Shown: piece after piece, positions 50,695 to 61,004 of the stretch
Numbering within the stretch: the stretch's first letter is position 1
Layout of the letters: every line of letters starts with the position of its first letter
DNA from: Microbacterium cremeum
GTDB lineage: Bacteria; Actinomycetota; Actinomycetes; Actinomycetales; Microbacteriaceae
DNA: 64,000 nucleotides
Reading direction: 5' to 3'
Assembly (NCBI RefSeq): GCF_015277855.1
Contig: NZ_CP063812.1
Location: 3,100,001 to 3,164,000 of the forward strand
Translations under genes and position numbers: made by a program
The notes under the pieces: model-generated
The model's input: only the letters and a program-made list of their open reading frames with translations
Told to the model about the DNA's origin: nothing
Databases searched by the model: none

Positions 50695-51608
50695 CCCAGG
50701 TGACCGAGACCCAGACTCTCCTCCAGTCGCGCGAAGGGTCGGACGTTCCGCGCGCTCCGCGCCGCCGCGCGCACCGCCCGTGGTCCGACGTCGCGTTCGG
50801 CGTGTGGGGAGTGCTGGTGATGCTCTTCCTGTTCCTGCCGATCATCGTGATCGTCATCTACTCGTTCAACACCGGGCGCCTCCTGGTGTCGTGGGACGGC
50901 TTCGGGTTCGACGCGTTCGCGACGATCCTCGAGAAGCCGGCGATCCAGAACGCCGTGAGGGTGTCGCTCATCACCGCGTTCATCGCGGCGATCATCGCGA
51001 CGGTTCTCGGAACCCTGGCCGGCATCGCGATGGCGCGTCACCCGGGCAAGTGGGTGTGGTGGTTCCTCGGGCTCCTGCTGCTCGTCTCGGTGACGCCCGA
51101 GATCGTCGACGCGGTGGCGCTGCTGCCCTGGTTCGTGTTCCTCGGCCAGGACGCCGGGATCGGGATGTTCAACGACGGCATCGTGCGCCTGTCGATCGGC
51201 TCGTCGCTGTTCGCCACCGCCGTGGTGTCGTACATCGTGCGCGCACGGCTCGTGGGTCAGGATGCCAATCTCGAAGAGGCATCCGCCGATCTCTACGCCA
51301 ATCCGTTCACGACGTTCCGTCGCGTGACCCTCGCGCTCGCGATGCCGGCGGTGCTCGCGGGCTTCCTGCTCGCGTTCACGCTGAGTCTCGACAACACCAT
51401 CGTCGCCGCGTTCGTGCAGGTGTCGGGCACGACGCCGTGGCCGGTGTACGTGCTGTCGGCGGTGCGGTCGGGCCTGCGCCCCGAGATCGCGGCGGTGTCG
51501 ACGATCATGCTGCTGCTGACGCTCGTCGCCCTCGCGCTCGTGGCGCTCGTGCTCCGGCGCGCCGGCGACTCCGCGACCCAGATCGCCCGCACCATGACCG
51601 GCGGCTGA
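50691..51608 (+). CDS. ABC transporter permease (PotC type)
   Basis: A 305-residue inner-membrane permease, the second half of the channel. A long Arg-rich cytoplasmic N-terminus (about residues 1-35) precedes the first segment (VWGVLVMLFLFLPIIVIVIYSF). EAA loop EEASADLYANPFTTFRRVTLALAMPAVLAG. The region TLSLDNTIVAAFVQVSG is typical of PotC/YdcV. It is the last gene of the importer; a large hairpin follows 66 bp later. Confidence 0.92.
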   Translation: MTQVTETQTLLQSREGSDVPRAPRRRAHRPWSDVAFGVWGVLVMLFLFLPIIVIVIYSFNTGRLLVSWDGFGFDAFATILEKPAIQNAVRVSLITAFIAAIIATVLGTLAGIAMARHPGKWVWWFLGLLLLVSVTPEIVDAVALLPWFVFLGQDAGIGMFNDGIVRLSIGSSLFATAVVSYIVRARLVGQDANLEEASADLYANPFTTFRRVTLALAMPAVLAGFLLAFTLSLDNTIVAAFVQVSGTTPWPVYVLSAVRSGLRPEIAAVSTIMLLLTLVALALVALVLRRAGDSATQIARTMTGG

Positions 51609-51674
51609 CCCCCACCCGCAGCATCCCCCCTCTCCCTCTCTCCCCCTCCCCCTCCCCCTCTCCCACCTCACCCA

Positions 51675-51747
51675 GCCGCGAGAGTGCAGCTGGTGGACGA
51701 GGGGCAGGGAAGCTCCCTCTCCCTCGTCCACCACATGCACTCTCGGC
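51675..51747 (+). repeat. Long hairpin between potC-type and amidohydrolase genes
   Basis: The arm 51675-51703 (ending TGGTGGACGAGGG) pairs with 51721-51747 (starting CCCTCGTCCACCA) over about 27 bp with a 2-nt bulge and a mismatch; AGGGA/TCCCT near the loop extend it. It ends 17 bp before the amidohydrolase start. A C/T-rich run (51620-51665) precedes it. Likely transcript end of the importer operon or a control hairpin for the next gene. Confidence 0.88.
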
Positions 51748-51764
51748 GAAGAAGGACCAGACCT

Positions 51765-53420
51765 ATGCCGTACGCCGATCTCGTCTTCACGGGCGGGCCC
51801 GTCTTCACCGCGGACACCGTGCGCTCGCGCGCCGGCTCCGTCGCGGTCAAGGACGGCCGCATCATCGCCGTCGCGCCCGGAGACCTCACCGACCTCGTCG
51901 GCCCGTCGACCGAGACGATCGACCTGCGAGGACGGATGCTGATCCCCGGGTTTCAGGACGCGCATGTGCATCCGGTGTGGGGCGGGCTCGACATGCTGCG
52001 CTGCGACCTGGCCGAGTACGCGACCGCCGACGAGTACCTCGCGGCGATCACGCGCTACGTCGACGCCCACCCCGACGACGAGTGGATCCTCGGGGGCGGG
52101 TGGCAGATGTCGGCGTTCCCCGGCGGCACGCCGACCGCGGCCGTGCTGGACCGGGTGACCGGTGACCGGCCCGCGTTCTTCCCGAACCGCGACGGTCACG
52201 GCGCCTGGGTGAACTCGGCGGCCCTCCGGCTGGCGGGCATCGACCGCGACACCCCCGATCCCGCCGACGGCCGCATCGAGCGCGACGCCGACGGTGCGCC
52301 GTCCGGCACGCTGCACGAGGGCGCGATGAGCCTCGTGAACCGGCTACTGCCCGAAGAGTCGCTCGAGCGGCTCACCGAGGCGCTGCTCGTGGGTCAGCGC
52401 TACCTGCACTCGTTCGGCATCACGGCGTGGCAGGACGCGATCGTCGGATCGTACGGGGATGCCGGAGACCCGGGTCCGGCCTACCTCCAGGCCGCCGCCG
52501 ACGGCACGCTGACGGCACGCGTGGTGGGCGCGATCTGGTGGGACCGCACGGCGGGGCTCGAGCAGATCCCGTCGATCCTCGAGCGCCGCGACCGCTACCG
52601 CGGCGGGCGCTTCGCCGCGACATCCGTCAAGGTCATGCAGGACGGCGTCGCCGAGAACTTCACCGCGTCCATGCTCGAGCCCTACTGCGACGGCCACGGA
52701 CACTTCACCGACAACTCCGGGATCTCGTTCGTCGCGCCCGAGATCCTGAACGAGGCCGTGCCGATCCTCGATGCCGAGGGATTCCAGGTGCACTTCCACG
52801 CGATCGGCGACCGCGCGGTGCGCGAGTGCCTCGATGCCGTCGAGCACGCGATCGCCCGCAACGGCCGCGGCGACAACCGTCACCACATCGCGCACATCCA
52901 GGTGGTGCACCCGGAGGATGTGCCGCGGTTCCGTGAGCTCGGCGTCGCCGCGAACATGCAGTCGCTGTGGGCGACGTACGAGCCGCAGATGGTCGACCTG
53001 ACCCTGCCGTTCCTCGGTTCGCCGCGCGACGCGTGGCAGTACCCGTTCGGCGACCTGCTGCGTGCCGGCGCGGTGCTGGCGGCCGGCAGCGACTGGTCGG
53101 TGTCGACGCCCGATCCGATGGCCGCGATCCACACGGCGGTCAACCGCAAGGCGGCGCCCGGGCACGAGGAGGGCGAATACGACGCGTTCCTCCCCGAGCA
53201 AGCGATCGATCTCGCCACCTCCTTGACGGCTTACACGGCCGGGTCGGCGTGGGTGAACCACCTCGACCAGGTCACCGGCACGATCGAGGTCGGCAAGTAC
53301 GCCGATCTCGCGGTGCTGGACCGCGACCCGTTCGCCGGACCTGCCGACGAGATCGGGGCCACCCGTGTGCTGCAGACCTTCGTCGAGGGCGAGCGCGTCT
53401 ACGCCGCGCCGGATTCCTGA
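51765..53420 (+). CDS. YtcJ-like metal-dependent amidohydrolase
   Basis: A 551-residue amidohydrolase-superfamily enzyme of the YtcJ/Amidohydro_3 type. Metal ligands: His-x-His in FQDAHVHPVWGG (about residues 65-70), the FHAIGDRAVRECL and HIAHIQVVHPED histidines, and the Asp of AAGSDWSVSTPDP. Family members cleave amide or imide bonds in varied small molecules. AAGGA precedes ATG 51765. It lies directly after the Pot-type importer, so it may act on the imported compound; that is inference. Confidence 0.87.
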   Translation: MPYADLVFTGGPVFTADTVRSRAGSVAVKDGRIIAVAPGDLTDLVGPSTETIDLRGRMLIPGFQDAHVHPVWGGLDMLRCDLAEYATADEYLAAITRYVDAHPDDEWILGGGWQMSAFPGGTPTAAVLDRVTGDRPAFFPNRDGHGAWVNSAALRLAGIDRDTPDPADGRIERDADGAPSGTLHEGAMSLVNRLLPEESLERLTEALLVGQRYLHSFGITAWQDAIVGSYGDAGDPGPAYLQAAADGTLTARVVGAIWWDRTAGLEQIPSILERRDRYRGGRFAATSVKVMQDGVAENFTASMLEPYCDGHGHFTDNSGISFVAPEILNEAVPILDAEGFQVHFHAIGDRAVRECLDAVEHAIARNGRGDNRHHIAHIQVVHPEDVPRFRELGVAANMQSLWATYEPQMVDLTLPFLGSPRDAWQYPFGDLLRAGAVLAAGSDWSVSTPDPMAAIHTAVNRKAAPGHEEGEYDAFLPEQAIDLATSLTAYTAGSAWVNHLDQVTGTIEVGKYADLAVLDRDPFAGPADEIGATRVLQTFVEGERVYAAPDS

Positions 53421-53543
53421 CGCGTTTCGTCTCGCTCGTTCCTCCCGTGCGCGAGCCCCCGGTCGTTGAGCGAGCCCTCGGTCGCTGCGCGAGCCCCCGG
53501 TCGTTGAGCGAGCGAAGCGAGACGAAACGCAGAGACGAAACGC
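53421..53543. repeat. Dispersed palindromic repeat, several arms
   Basis: A right-type arm (CGCGTTTCGTCTCGCTCGTT, 53421-53440) is followed by left-type cores at 53458-53475, 53477-53490 (diverged) and 53499-53529 (GGTCGTTGAGCGAGCGAAGC ... GACGAAACG), then a short duplication of GAGACGAAACGCAGA. Confidence 0.9.
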
Positions 53544-53593
53544 AGAACCGAACCGCGGAACCGAACCCTCGTAGCGGTTCTAGGCTGTAGCGG

Positions 53594-54148
53594 GTGACCC
53601 GGCTGCTGCTCCTCATCGACATCCAGCGCGACTACTTCCCCGGCGGACGCCATCCGCTCGTCGAACCGGATGCGGCGGCCGTCGCCGCGGCGCGTCTGCG
53701 CGACGGGTTCCGCCGCGCACACGAGCGGGTCGTGCACGTGCAGCACGTGTGGGATGCCCCGGATGCCGCGTTCTTCGCGCCCGGAACGCCCGGCGTGCAG
53801 ATCGACCCGCGCGTGGCGCCCCAGGGCGACGAGCATGTCGTCGTCAAGGCGCACCCCAACGCCTTCCTCGGCACCGGCCTCGAGGCGCTGCTGCGCGCGG
53901 CCGATCCCGACGAACTCGTCGTCGGCGGGATGATGTCGAGCATGTGTGTCGATGCGACGGTGCGCGCGGCATCCGATCTCGGCTTCCGTGTCGCGGTCGC
54001 GCACGACGCGTGCGCCGCACCCGACCTCGAGTTCGCCGGCGCGAAGGTGCCCGGCGCCCAGGTGCACGCGGCGTTCATGGCCTCGCTCGGCAGCTACGCG
54101 AGGGTGACGGATGCCGGCACCCTCGTCGCCGAGGTCGCCGCCCGCTGA
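53594..54148 (+). CDS. Cysteine hydrolase (isochorismatase-like)
   Basis: A 184-residue isochorismatase-fold hydrolase. The triad is visible: Asp9 (LLLIDIQRDYF), Lys85 (HVVVKAHPNAF) and Cys118 (GGMMSSMCVDATVRAASDLGF). Family activities include nicotinamidase, ureidoacrylate and N-carbamoylsarcosine amidase. The last two would fit nitrogen-compound catabolism around it, but the substrate is unknown. GTG 53594 follows TAGGCT by 7 bases without a ribosome site, suggesting a leaderless start. Confidence 0.88.
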   Translation: MTRLLLLIDIQRDYFPGGRHPLVEPDAAAVAAARLRDGFRRAHERVVHVQHVWDAPDAAFFAPGTPGVQIDPRVAPQGDEHVVVKAHPNAFLGTGLEALLRAADPDELVVGGMMSSMCVDATVRAASDLGFRVAVAHDACAAPDLEFAGAKVPGAQVHAAFMASLGSYARVTDAGTLVAEVAAR

Positions 54149-54611
54149 CGCCGCCGCCGCGCACGCTGCGACCCAGGTCGACGCCAGCTCCCGGGGCCTG
54201 CGCGTGTCGCAACTCCTCCTCGTCCTCCGCGGTGTTCCGCGCTCGCGCCCAGGTTCCGTAGCCCGCATCCATCTGCCGGCCGGTTCAGGCGGAGTTGCGA
54301 CACGCCCGCGCGCCCCGTCCGTCGAAGTGCGCCGCCGCCGAGCCCCGGCCAGTCAGTCGTCGCGTCGGACACGTCGCGTGCCGCAACGCCGCCTCCCCAG
54401 TGCTCGCGCGACGCCCTTCGACGGACTCCTGCGGGCCGCGCTCAGCTGACGGCCGGTTCAGGCGGAGTTGCGACACGCGCAACCTTCCCCACAGCCCGAC
54501 ACCCCCGACAGCCTGTCCGGCGGCACCCGAAGTCCTGACAGCGACCGGATGCCGCGGCCGGCGCCCGCGCGGGAGGATGGACGAAACCCTACGCAACGGA
54601 GTTGATACCCC
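54149..54611. other. Gene-free interval with two related hairpin units
   Basis: No gene is supported. It contains two copies of GCCGGTTCAGGCGGAGTTGC followed by GACACGC (from 54276 and 54452), each with a complementary arm upstream. The ribosome site GGAG for the next gene is near 54598. Confidence 0.75.
54202..54478. repeat. Two hairpin units (GGAGTTGCGACACGC family)
   Basis: Unit 1: GCGTGTCGCAACTCC (54202-54216) pairs perfectly with GGAGTTGCGACACGC (54291-54305). Unit 2: a decayed left arm (54377-54393, GCGTGCCGCAACGCCGC) and an intact right arm GGCGGAGTTGCGACACGC (54461-54478). The right ends share about 28 bp, the left ends less. Confidence 0.85.
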
Positions 54612-56042
54612 TTGGGCACGACCGTCTTCGAACGACAGCGGCCGGCAGCATCCGTCGTCGACCACTCCCTCACGGGCACCGCGCACTCGGTGTTCTGGCG
54701 CGACGACCTTCCCGATTCGCTCACGCCCGACCGTCCACCGCTCGTCGGCACGCACCGGGCAGACCTGGTCGTGGTCGGCGGCGGCTACACCGGGCTGTGG
54801 ACCGCGCTGCTCGCGAAGGAGCGGGATCCCGACGCCACCGTGGTGGTCGTCGAGGCGCAGCGCGTCGGCTGGGCGGCCTCGGGCCGCAACGGCGGTTTCT
54901 GCGAGGCGAGCCTCACGCACGGCGACGAGAACGGCCAGTCGCGGTGGCCCGCCGAGATGCCGACGCTGAAACGCCTCGGACTCGAGAACCTCGACGCGAT
55001 CGAGGCGGCCGAGTCCCGGTACGGCATGGACTTCGAGTTCGAGCGCACCGGGCAGCTGGCGCCGGCAGTCGAGCCGCACCAGCTCGAGTGGCTCGAAGAG
55101 TGGGCCGCCGAGGGCGAGGAGGGCGTGGTCTTCCTCGATCGCGCGGCGGTGCAGGCATCCGTCGCCTCCCCCACGTACCTCGCGGCGGTGTGGGAGCAGC
55201 GCACCTGCGCGCTCGTGCATCCGGCGCGGCTGGCGGCCGAGCTCGCGCGCGTGTGCGAAGAGCGCGGGGTCGAGATCTTCGAACGCTCGCCCGTCACCGG
55301 CATCGACACGTCCGGTCCCGGAGTCACCGTCGCGACCGAGGGCGGGAGGGTCGAGGCATCCCGCGCCGTCCTGGCGACGAATGTGTTCCCGTCGCTCCTC
55401 AAGCGCAACCGCCTGATGACGGTGCCGGTGTACGACTACGTGCTCATGACCGAGCCGCTCACCGACGCGCAGCTGGCGTCGATCGGCTGGCACGACCGGC
55501 AGGGCATCGGCGACATGGCGAACCAGTTCCACTACTACCGCCTGAGTCGCGACAACCGGATCCTGTTCGGCGGGTACGACGCGATCTACCACTACGGCCG
55601 CAAGGTGAAGCCCGAGTACGAGAACCGGCCCGAGACGTGGCGCAAGCTCGCGAGCCACTTCTTCACGACGTTCCCGCAACTCGAGGGCCTGCGTTTCACG
55701 CACCGGTGGGCGGGGGCGATCGACACGTCCACGCAGTTCACGGCGTTCTTCGGCACGGCGCGCGAGCGTCGCGTCGCGTACGCCGCAGGCTTCACAGGAC
55801 TCGGCGTCGGCTCGACGCGGTTCGCCGCGGACGTCATGCTCGACCTGCTGGACGGAGTCTCGAACGAGCGGACCGAGCTCGAGATGGTGCGCAAGCGGCC
55901 GCTGCCGTTCCCGCCTGAGCCCGCCGCCGCGATCGGCATCAACGCCACGCGGTGGTCGCTCGACCGGGCGGACCACAACCGCGGCCGGCGCAACCTGCTG
56001 CTGAAGACGCTCGACGCGCTGGGGCTGGGGTTCGACTCGTGA
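54612..56042 (+). CDS. FAD-dependent amine oxidoreductase (PuuB-like)
   Basis: A 476-residue DAO-family flavoprotein. The FAD dinucleotide motif is DLVVVGGGYTGLWTALLAKE (about residues 52-71), followed by the GWAASGRNGGFCEASL stretch and the C-terminal FGTARERRVAYAAGFTGLGVGSTRFAADVMLDLL. These resemble gamma-glutamylputrescine oxidase PuuB and related amine oxidases. Expected product: an aldehyde plus ammonia or amine. TTG 54612 is the likely start. It overlaps the cupin gene (GTGA) and lies in an amine-catabolism context. Confidence 0.87.
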   Translation: MGTTVFERQRPAASVVDHSLTGTAHSVFWRDDLPDSLTPDRPPLVGTHRADLVVVGGGYTGLWTALLAKERDPDATVVVVEAQRVGWAASGRNGGFCEASLTHGDENGQSRWPAEMPTLKRLGLENLDAIEAAESRYGMDFEFERTGQLAPAVEPHQLEWLEEWAAEGEEGVVFLDRAAVQASVASPTYLAAVWEQRTCALVHPARLAAELARVCEERGVEIFERSPVTGIDTSGPGVTVATEGGRVEASRAVLATNVFPSLLKRNRLMTVPVYDYVLMTEPLTDAQLASIGWHDRQGIGDMANQFHYYRLSRDNRILFGGYDAIYHYGRKVKPEYENRPETWRKLASHFFTTFPQLEGLRFTHRWAGAIDTSTQFTAFFGTARERRVAYAAGFTGLGVGSTRFAADVMLDLLDGVSNERTELEMVRKRPLPFPPEPAAAIGINATRWSLDRADHNRGRRNLLLKTLDALGLGFDS

Positions 56043-56389
56043 GCGGTCCGTTCGACGGCCTCGAGCCCGGCACGGTGACGGATGCCGCGACCCTCGCCCT
56101 CGCGCACGAGTCGGTGCCCGGCGAGCAGACCGTGGCCGGTTCCCCGAGCACCGGGTTCGTCGAGCTGACGGACGCGATCGGGGTGTGGGAGATGTCTCCC
56201 GGAGCCATGCGGGATGTCGAGGCGGACGAGGTGTTCGTGGTGCTGTCGGGCTCGGCGACGGTGGTGTTCGACGAGCCGCCGCTGCCGCCTGTCGAGCTGC
56301 GACCCGGATCGGTGGTGCGTCTCACCGCCGGGATGCGCACGGTGTGGACCGTGCACGAGACGCTGCGCAAGGTCTACGTCGCGGGTTGA
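56039..56389 (+). CDS. Small cupin protein
   Basis: A 116-residue single-cupin protein (WEMSPGAMRDVEADEVFVVLSGSATVVFDEPPLPPVELRPGSVVRLTAGMRTVWTVHETLRKVYV), of the kind annotated as EutQ-like or DUF861 cupins. The classical metal-binding histidines are largely missing (VEADEVFVVLSG has Glu but no His pair), so it may be non-catalytic. GTGA overlap with the oxidoreductase gene implies co-translation and a linked role. Confidence 0.8.
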   Translation: MSGPFDGLEPGTVTDAATLALAHESVPGEQTVAGSPSTGFVELTDAIGVWEMSPGAMRDVEADEVFVVLSGSATVVFDEPPLPPVELRPGSVVRLTAGMRTVWTVHETLRKVYVAG

Positions 56390-56396
56390 GTCGCGA

Positions 56397-56465
56397 GCCT
56401 GGTCTCGGACTCCGAGGCCGAGGCCGGCGCCGCGGGCCTGGTCTCGGGCTCCGAGGCCGGCGCCG
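56397..56465 (+). repeat. Two direct repeats before the alcohol dehydrogenase gene
   Basis: GCCTGGTCTCGGACTCCGAG begins at 56397 and recurs with one change at 56436; both continue into GCCGGCGCCG. Each unit also has an internal dyad (CTCGGACTCCGAG). They lie between the cupin and alcohol dehydrogenase genes. Confidence 0.8.
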
Positions 56466-56482
56466 GATGAGAGGATGTCGCG

Positions 56483-57523
56483 GTGCGAGCTGTCGTGTAT
56501 GACGCCGTCGGCGCGAGGCCCGAGGTGCGGGATGTCGCGGCACCGAGCGCGCCGGAGGGCGGAGTCGTGGTGCGGGTGCACGCGACCGGTCTGTGCCGGA
56601 GCGACTGGCACGCGTGGGCCGGGCACGACGAGATCGCCCTGCCGCACGTGCCCGGGCACGAGCTCGCCGGCGTGGTCGCCGAGGTCGGCACGGGCGTCGC
56701 GAAGTGGGCGGTCGGCGATCGCGTGACCGTGCCGTTCGTGTGCGGCTGCGGGGCGTGCGAGTGGTGCCTGCGCGGCGAGGCCCAGGTGTGCCCCGATCAG
56801 CAGCAGCCCGGCTTCACGCACTGGGGCTCGTTCGCCGAGTACGTCGCTTTGCACGCGGCCGACACGAACCTCGTCGCGATCCCCGAGTCGGTGAGCTTCG
56901 AGGCGGCCGCGGGCCTCGGGTGCCGGTTCGCCACCGCGTACCGCGGGCTCGTCGGCCGCGCGCGGCTCGCGTCCGGGGAGTGGATCGTCGTGATCGGAGC
57001 CGGAGGCGTCGGCCTCAGCGCGGTCATGATCGCGAAGGCGCTCGGCGCCCGGGTCGTGGCCGTCGACAGGGGTGCGGGCGCCCTCGCCGCGGCCCGATCG
57101 CTCGGAGCCGATCACGTCCTCACCGCCGATGGCCGCGACATCCCGGCCGCCGTGCATGAGCTCACCGGCGGCGGCGCGCACATCGCCGTTGACGCGGTCG
57201 GGAGCGAGCAGACGTGCGCCGACGCGATCCACAGTCTGCGCCGTCGGGGCCGCCATGTGCAGATCGGGCTCCTCCCTCCGGTCGAGGGCGATCCGCGTGT
57301 GCCGATGGCGCGCGTCATCGCGTGGGAGCTCGATGTCTTCGGCAGCCACGGCATGGCCGCCGCCGACTACCCCGGTATGCTCGCGCTCATCGAGAGCGGC
57401 GCCCTCGATCCCGAGCGGCTCATCGAGCGGGTGATCGACCTCGAGGAGGCGGCCCGGGTGCTGCCCGCCCTGGCCGACTCGGCGCCGGCGGGCATGACGA
57501 TGATCGACCCGCGGCGCGCCTGA
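56483..57523 (+). CDS. Zinc-dependent alcohol dehydrogenase
   Basis: A 346-residue medium-chain dehydrogenase. Catalytic zinc ligands: Cys in ATGLCRSDWHAW, HE in PGHELAGVV; structural zinc cysteines in CGCGACEWCLRGEAQVC. The nucleotide motif is VVIGAGGVGLSAVMIAKALGA (about residues 171-191). It probably interconverts an aldehyde and alcohol from amine breakdown. GTG 56483 follows GAGAGGA. It is convergent with the PucR-family regulator gene. Confidence 0.9.
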   Translation: MRAVVYDAVGARPEVRDVAAPSAPEGGVVVRVHATGLCRSDWHAWAGHDEIALPHVPGHELAGVVAEVGTGVAKWAVGDRVTVPFVCGCGACEWCLRGEAQVCPDQQQPGFTHWGSFAEYVALHAADTNLVAIPESVSFEAAAGLGCRFATAYRGLVGRARLASGEWIVVIGAGGVGLSAVMIAKALGARVVAVDRGAGALAAARSLGADHVLTADGRDIPAAVHELTGGGAHIAVDAVGSEQTCADAIHSLRRRGRHVQIGLLPPVEGDPRVPMARVIAWELDVFGSHGMAAADYPGMLALIESGALDPERLIERVIDLEEAARVLPALADSAPAGMTMIDPRRA

Positions 57524-57574
57524 CCCCGCGGACTCTGCCACGGTGTCGGACCTCCGTCGAGCCCGCGGCGCGGG

Positions 57575-59236
57575 TCAGCGGCCCGCGGAACGTCTCACGA
57601 GCAGCGCGAGGTGCAGCGCGGTCTGGGTCTCGCCGTCGTCGAGGTCGGTACCGAGCAGCTCTTCGATGAGCGCGATGCGCTGGTAGAAGACCGATCGCGA
57701 CAGATGGGATGCCGAGGCCGCGGCGGTGCGGTTGCCCGGGTGCGCGAGCATGGCCTCGAGCACGTCGAGCAGGTCGCCCGACCGGGAAAGGTCGTGCGCG
57801 ATGAGCGGCGCGAGCATGCGCTCGCCGTGCTCGAGCACGCGATGGTCGTCGCGCAGCGCGGTCACCAGCTGCACGAGCGGCCGGTTCTCGGCCCGCCGCA
57901 GGTGCGGGCCGCGCCCGGCTCTCCGGCGGCGCCCGCGCGCGAGGCCCACCGCCTCGTGCAGCGAGGTGAGCGCCGCCTCGATGCCGTCGGCACGCCGCCC
58001 GACCGACACCGTGACACGGTCCAGGTCTGCGGGGTCGACCAGGGCGCGGGCGAACGCGACCACCGCGTCGTCGTCGAACACCACCTCGCCCGGAAGCGAG
58101 AGCAGCATCACCGCCGACGGCGCCGGGACGCCCTCGGGAGCGGATCCGGCCAGGGCGCGCCCGCGGAGGGCGCGAGCCGCGGCATCCGCCCGCTCCGCAG
58201 CGACGGCGGCGCCCGACACCACGACGCCGTACAGCCCGGCACCGCGCAGTGGCAGGCCGGCCGCCTCGATGCGCGCGGCGGCGCCGCCGACGCCGGCGAA
58301 GCGCCCGGCGAGAAGACCGTCCACGAGCCGGCGGCGGCTGATGCTGGCCCACTCGTCGGTGTCGCCGTCGGCGAGGCGGCCGACGGCCAGGGCGATCGCG
58401 CCCTGCTCGAGCACGGCGGTGCGTCCGGCGGCGTGCTCCGGTCCTGGCAGCGCGATGAGATTGCCCCAGCGGATGCCTCGTGCCTCGACCGGGACGATGA
58501 GCCAGTCCTCCACCCCCGGCGCCCCGCCCTGCCGGCGGCGCTGCTCGGCGCGGCGATGCGCGGACCGCGACCGCAGCTCCCACTCGGTGAAGAGCTCCTC
58601 CTCCAGCGCGAGCGGCACCTCTGACGCCACTACCTCGTAGGCGAGGTTCTCGAGGATCACCGGGGCGCCGAGGGTCTGGGCCAGCTGGTGCACGATGAAG
58701 TCAGCGGGCGAACCGCGCAGCACCAGCGCGGTGAATCGCTCGCGTACTTCGTCACGCGCCCGCAGCGCGTCGGTCTGACCCGTGATGATGCGGCTGTGCA
58801 CGGCTTCGGTCAGGGTCACGAACTTCACTTCGCGGTGCAGCACCACCAACGCGAGCCCGCGCTCGCGCGCCGCCTCGACCACGACGGCGGGCACGTAGTG
58901 GTAGTGCGTTCCGAGTTCGAGCACGAGGCCCGACAGTCCGGCGTCCGACAGTTCGCCGATGAAGCGGCGGAGGTCGGCGGGTTCGGCGGGCCACGACGAT
59001 CCGGTCGACAGCAGCAGCTCGCCGCCATCGAGGAGGCGCGCGACCCCGGCGCTGTCGGACACGTGCAGCCAGCGCACGCGGGCATCGAGCGCTTCGTCGC
59101 CGACGAGCACCTCGGGCACGCCTTGCGCGACCGCGTCGAGCGCGATCACCTCGCGCACCGTCGGCAGGGTCTCGTCGGCGAATCGATCACTCGGACGATC
59201 CGTGTGGATCATCGAATCTTCGCGACGGTCGGGCAC
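57575..59236 (-). CDS. PucR-family transcriptional regulator
   Basis: A 553-residue regulator. The N-terminal PucR sensor domain spans about residues 25-150 (TVREVIALDAVAQGVPEVLVGDEALDARVRWLHVSD), then a GAF/GGDEF-like middle part, and a C-terminal PucR HTH_30 (LLDVLEAMLAHPGNRTAAASASHLSRSVFYQRIALIEELLGTDLDD). PucR proteins govern purine, amine and amino-acid catabolism. It is divergent from the second semialdehyde dehydrogenase gene and probably controls it. GTG 59236 or ATG 59212 may be the start. Confidence 0.92.
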   Translation of the reverse strand: MPDRREDSMIHTDRPSDRFADETLPTVREVIALDAVAQGVPEVLVGDEALDARVRWLHVSDSAGVARLLDGGELLLSTGSSWPAEPADLRRFIGELSDAGLSGLVLELGTHYHYVPAVVVEAARERGLALVVLHREVKFVTLTEAVHSRIITGQTDALRARDEVRERFTALVLRGSPADFIVHQLAQTLGAPVILENLAYEVVASEVPLALEEELFTEWELRSRSAHRRAEQRRRQGGAPGVEDWLIVPVEARGIRWGNLIALPGPEHAAGRTAVLEQGAIALAVGRLADGDTDEWASISRRRLVDGLLAGRFAGVGGAAARIEAAGLPLRGAGLYGVVVSGAAVAAERADAAARALRGRALAGSAPEGVPAPSAVMLLSLPGEVVFDDDAVVAFARALVDPADLDRVTVSVGRRADGIEAALTSLHEAVGLARGRRRRAGRGPHLRRAENRPLVQLVTALRDDHRVLEHGERMLAPLIAHDLSRSGDLLDVLEAMLAHPGNRTAAASASHLSRSVFYQRIALIEELLGTDLDDGETQTALHLALLVRRSAGR

Positions 59237-59261
59237 CGTGATCGCCTCTTCTTCTCTGTCA

Positions 59262-59280
59262 GGCTGGGTTTCGCCAAGCC
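59262..59280. promoter_or_regulatory. Near-palindrome in the divergent PucR/dehydrogenase promoter region
   Basis: GGCTGGGTTTCGCCAAGCC is an imperfect 19-bp dyad, followed by GTGATCAC (59284-59291). The 89-bp gap between the divergent starts must hold both promoters; a PucR site is expected here. Confidence 0.4.
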
Positions 59281-59325
59281 TACGTGATCACCACACGATC
59301 TGTCCGAAAGTTGAGAGGACGACCT

Positions 59326-60894
<1,569 letters not shown>

Positions 60895-60899
60895 CCCGC

Positions 60900-60983
60900 A
60901 TCGTCTCGCTCGTTCCTCGCTCGCTTGACGACCGAGTGCACCGGGAGGCCTCGGTCATCGAGCGAGCGAAGCGAGACCGAACG
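60900..60983. repeat. Dispersed palindromic repeat, complete inverted pair
   Basis: A right-type arm (TCGTCTCGCTCGTTCCTCGC ... TTGACGACCGAG, 60900-60935) faces a left-type arm (CTCGGTCATCGAGCGAGCGA ... GAGACCGAACG, 60950-60983), both slightly diverged, between the two catabolic genes. Confidence 0.88.
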
Positions 60984-61004
60984 CAGCAACCGAAGGACAC
61001 CCCC

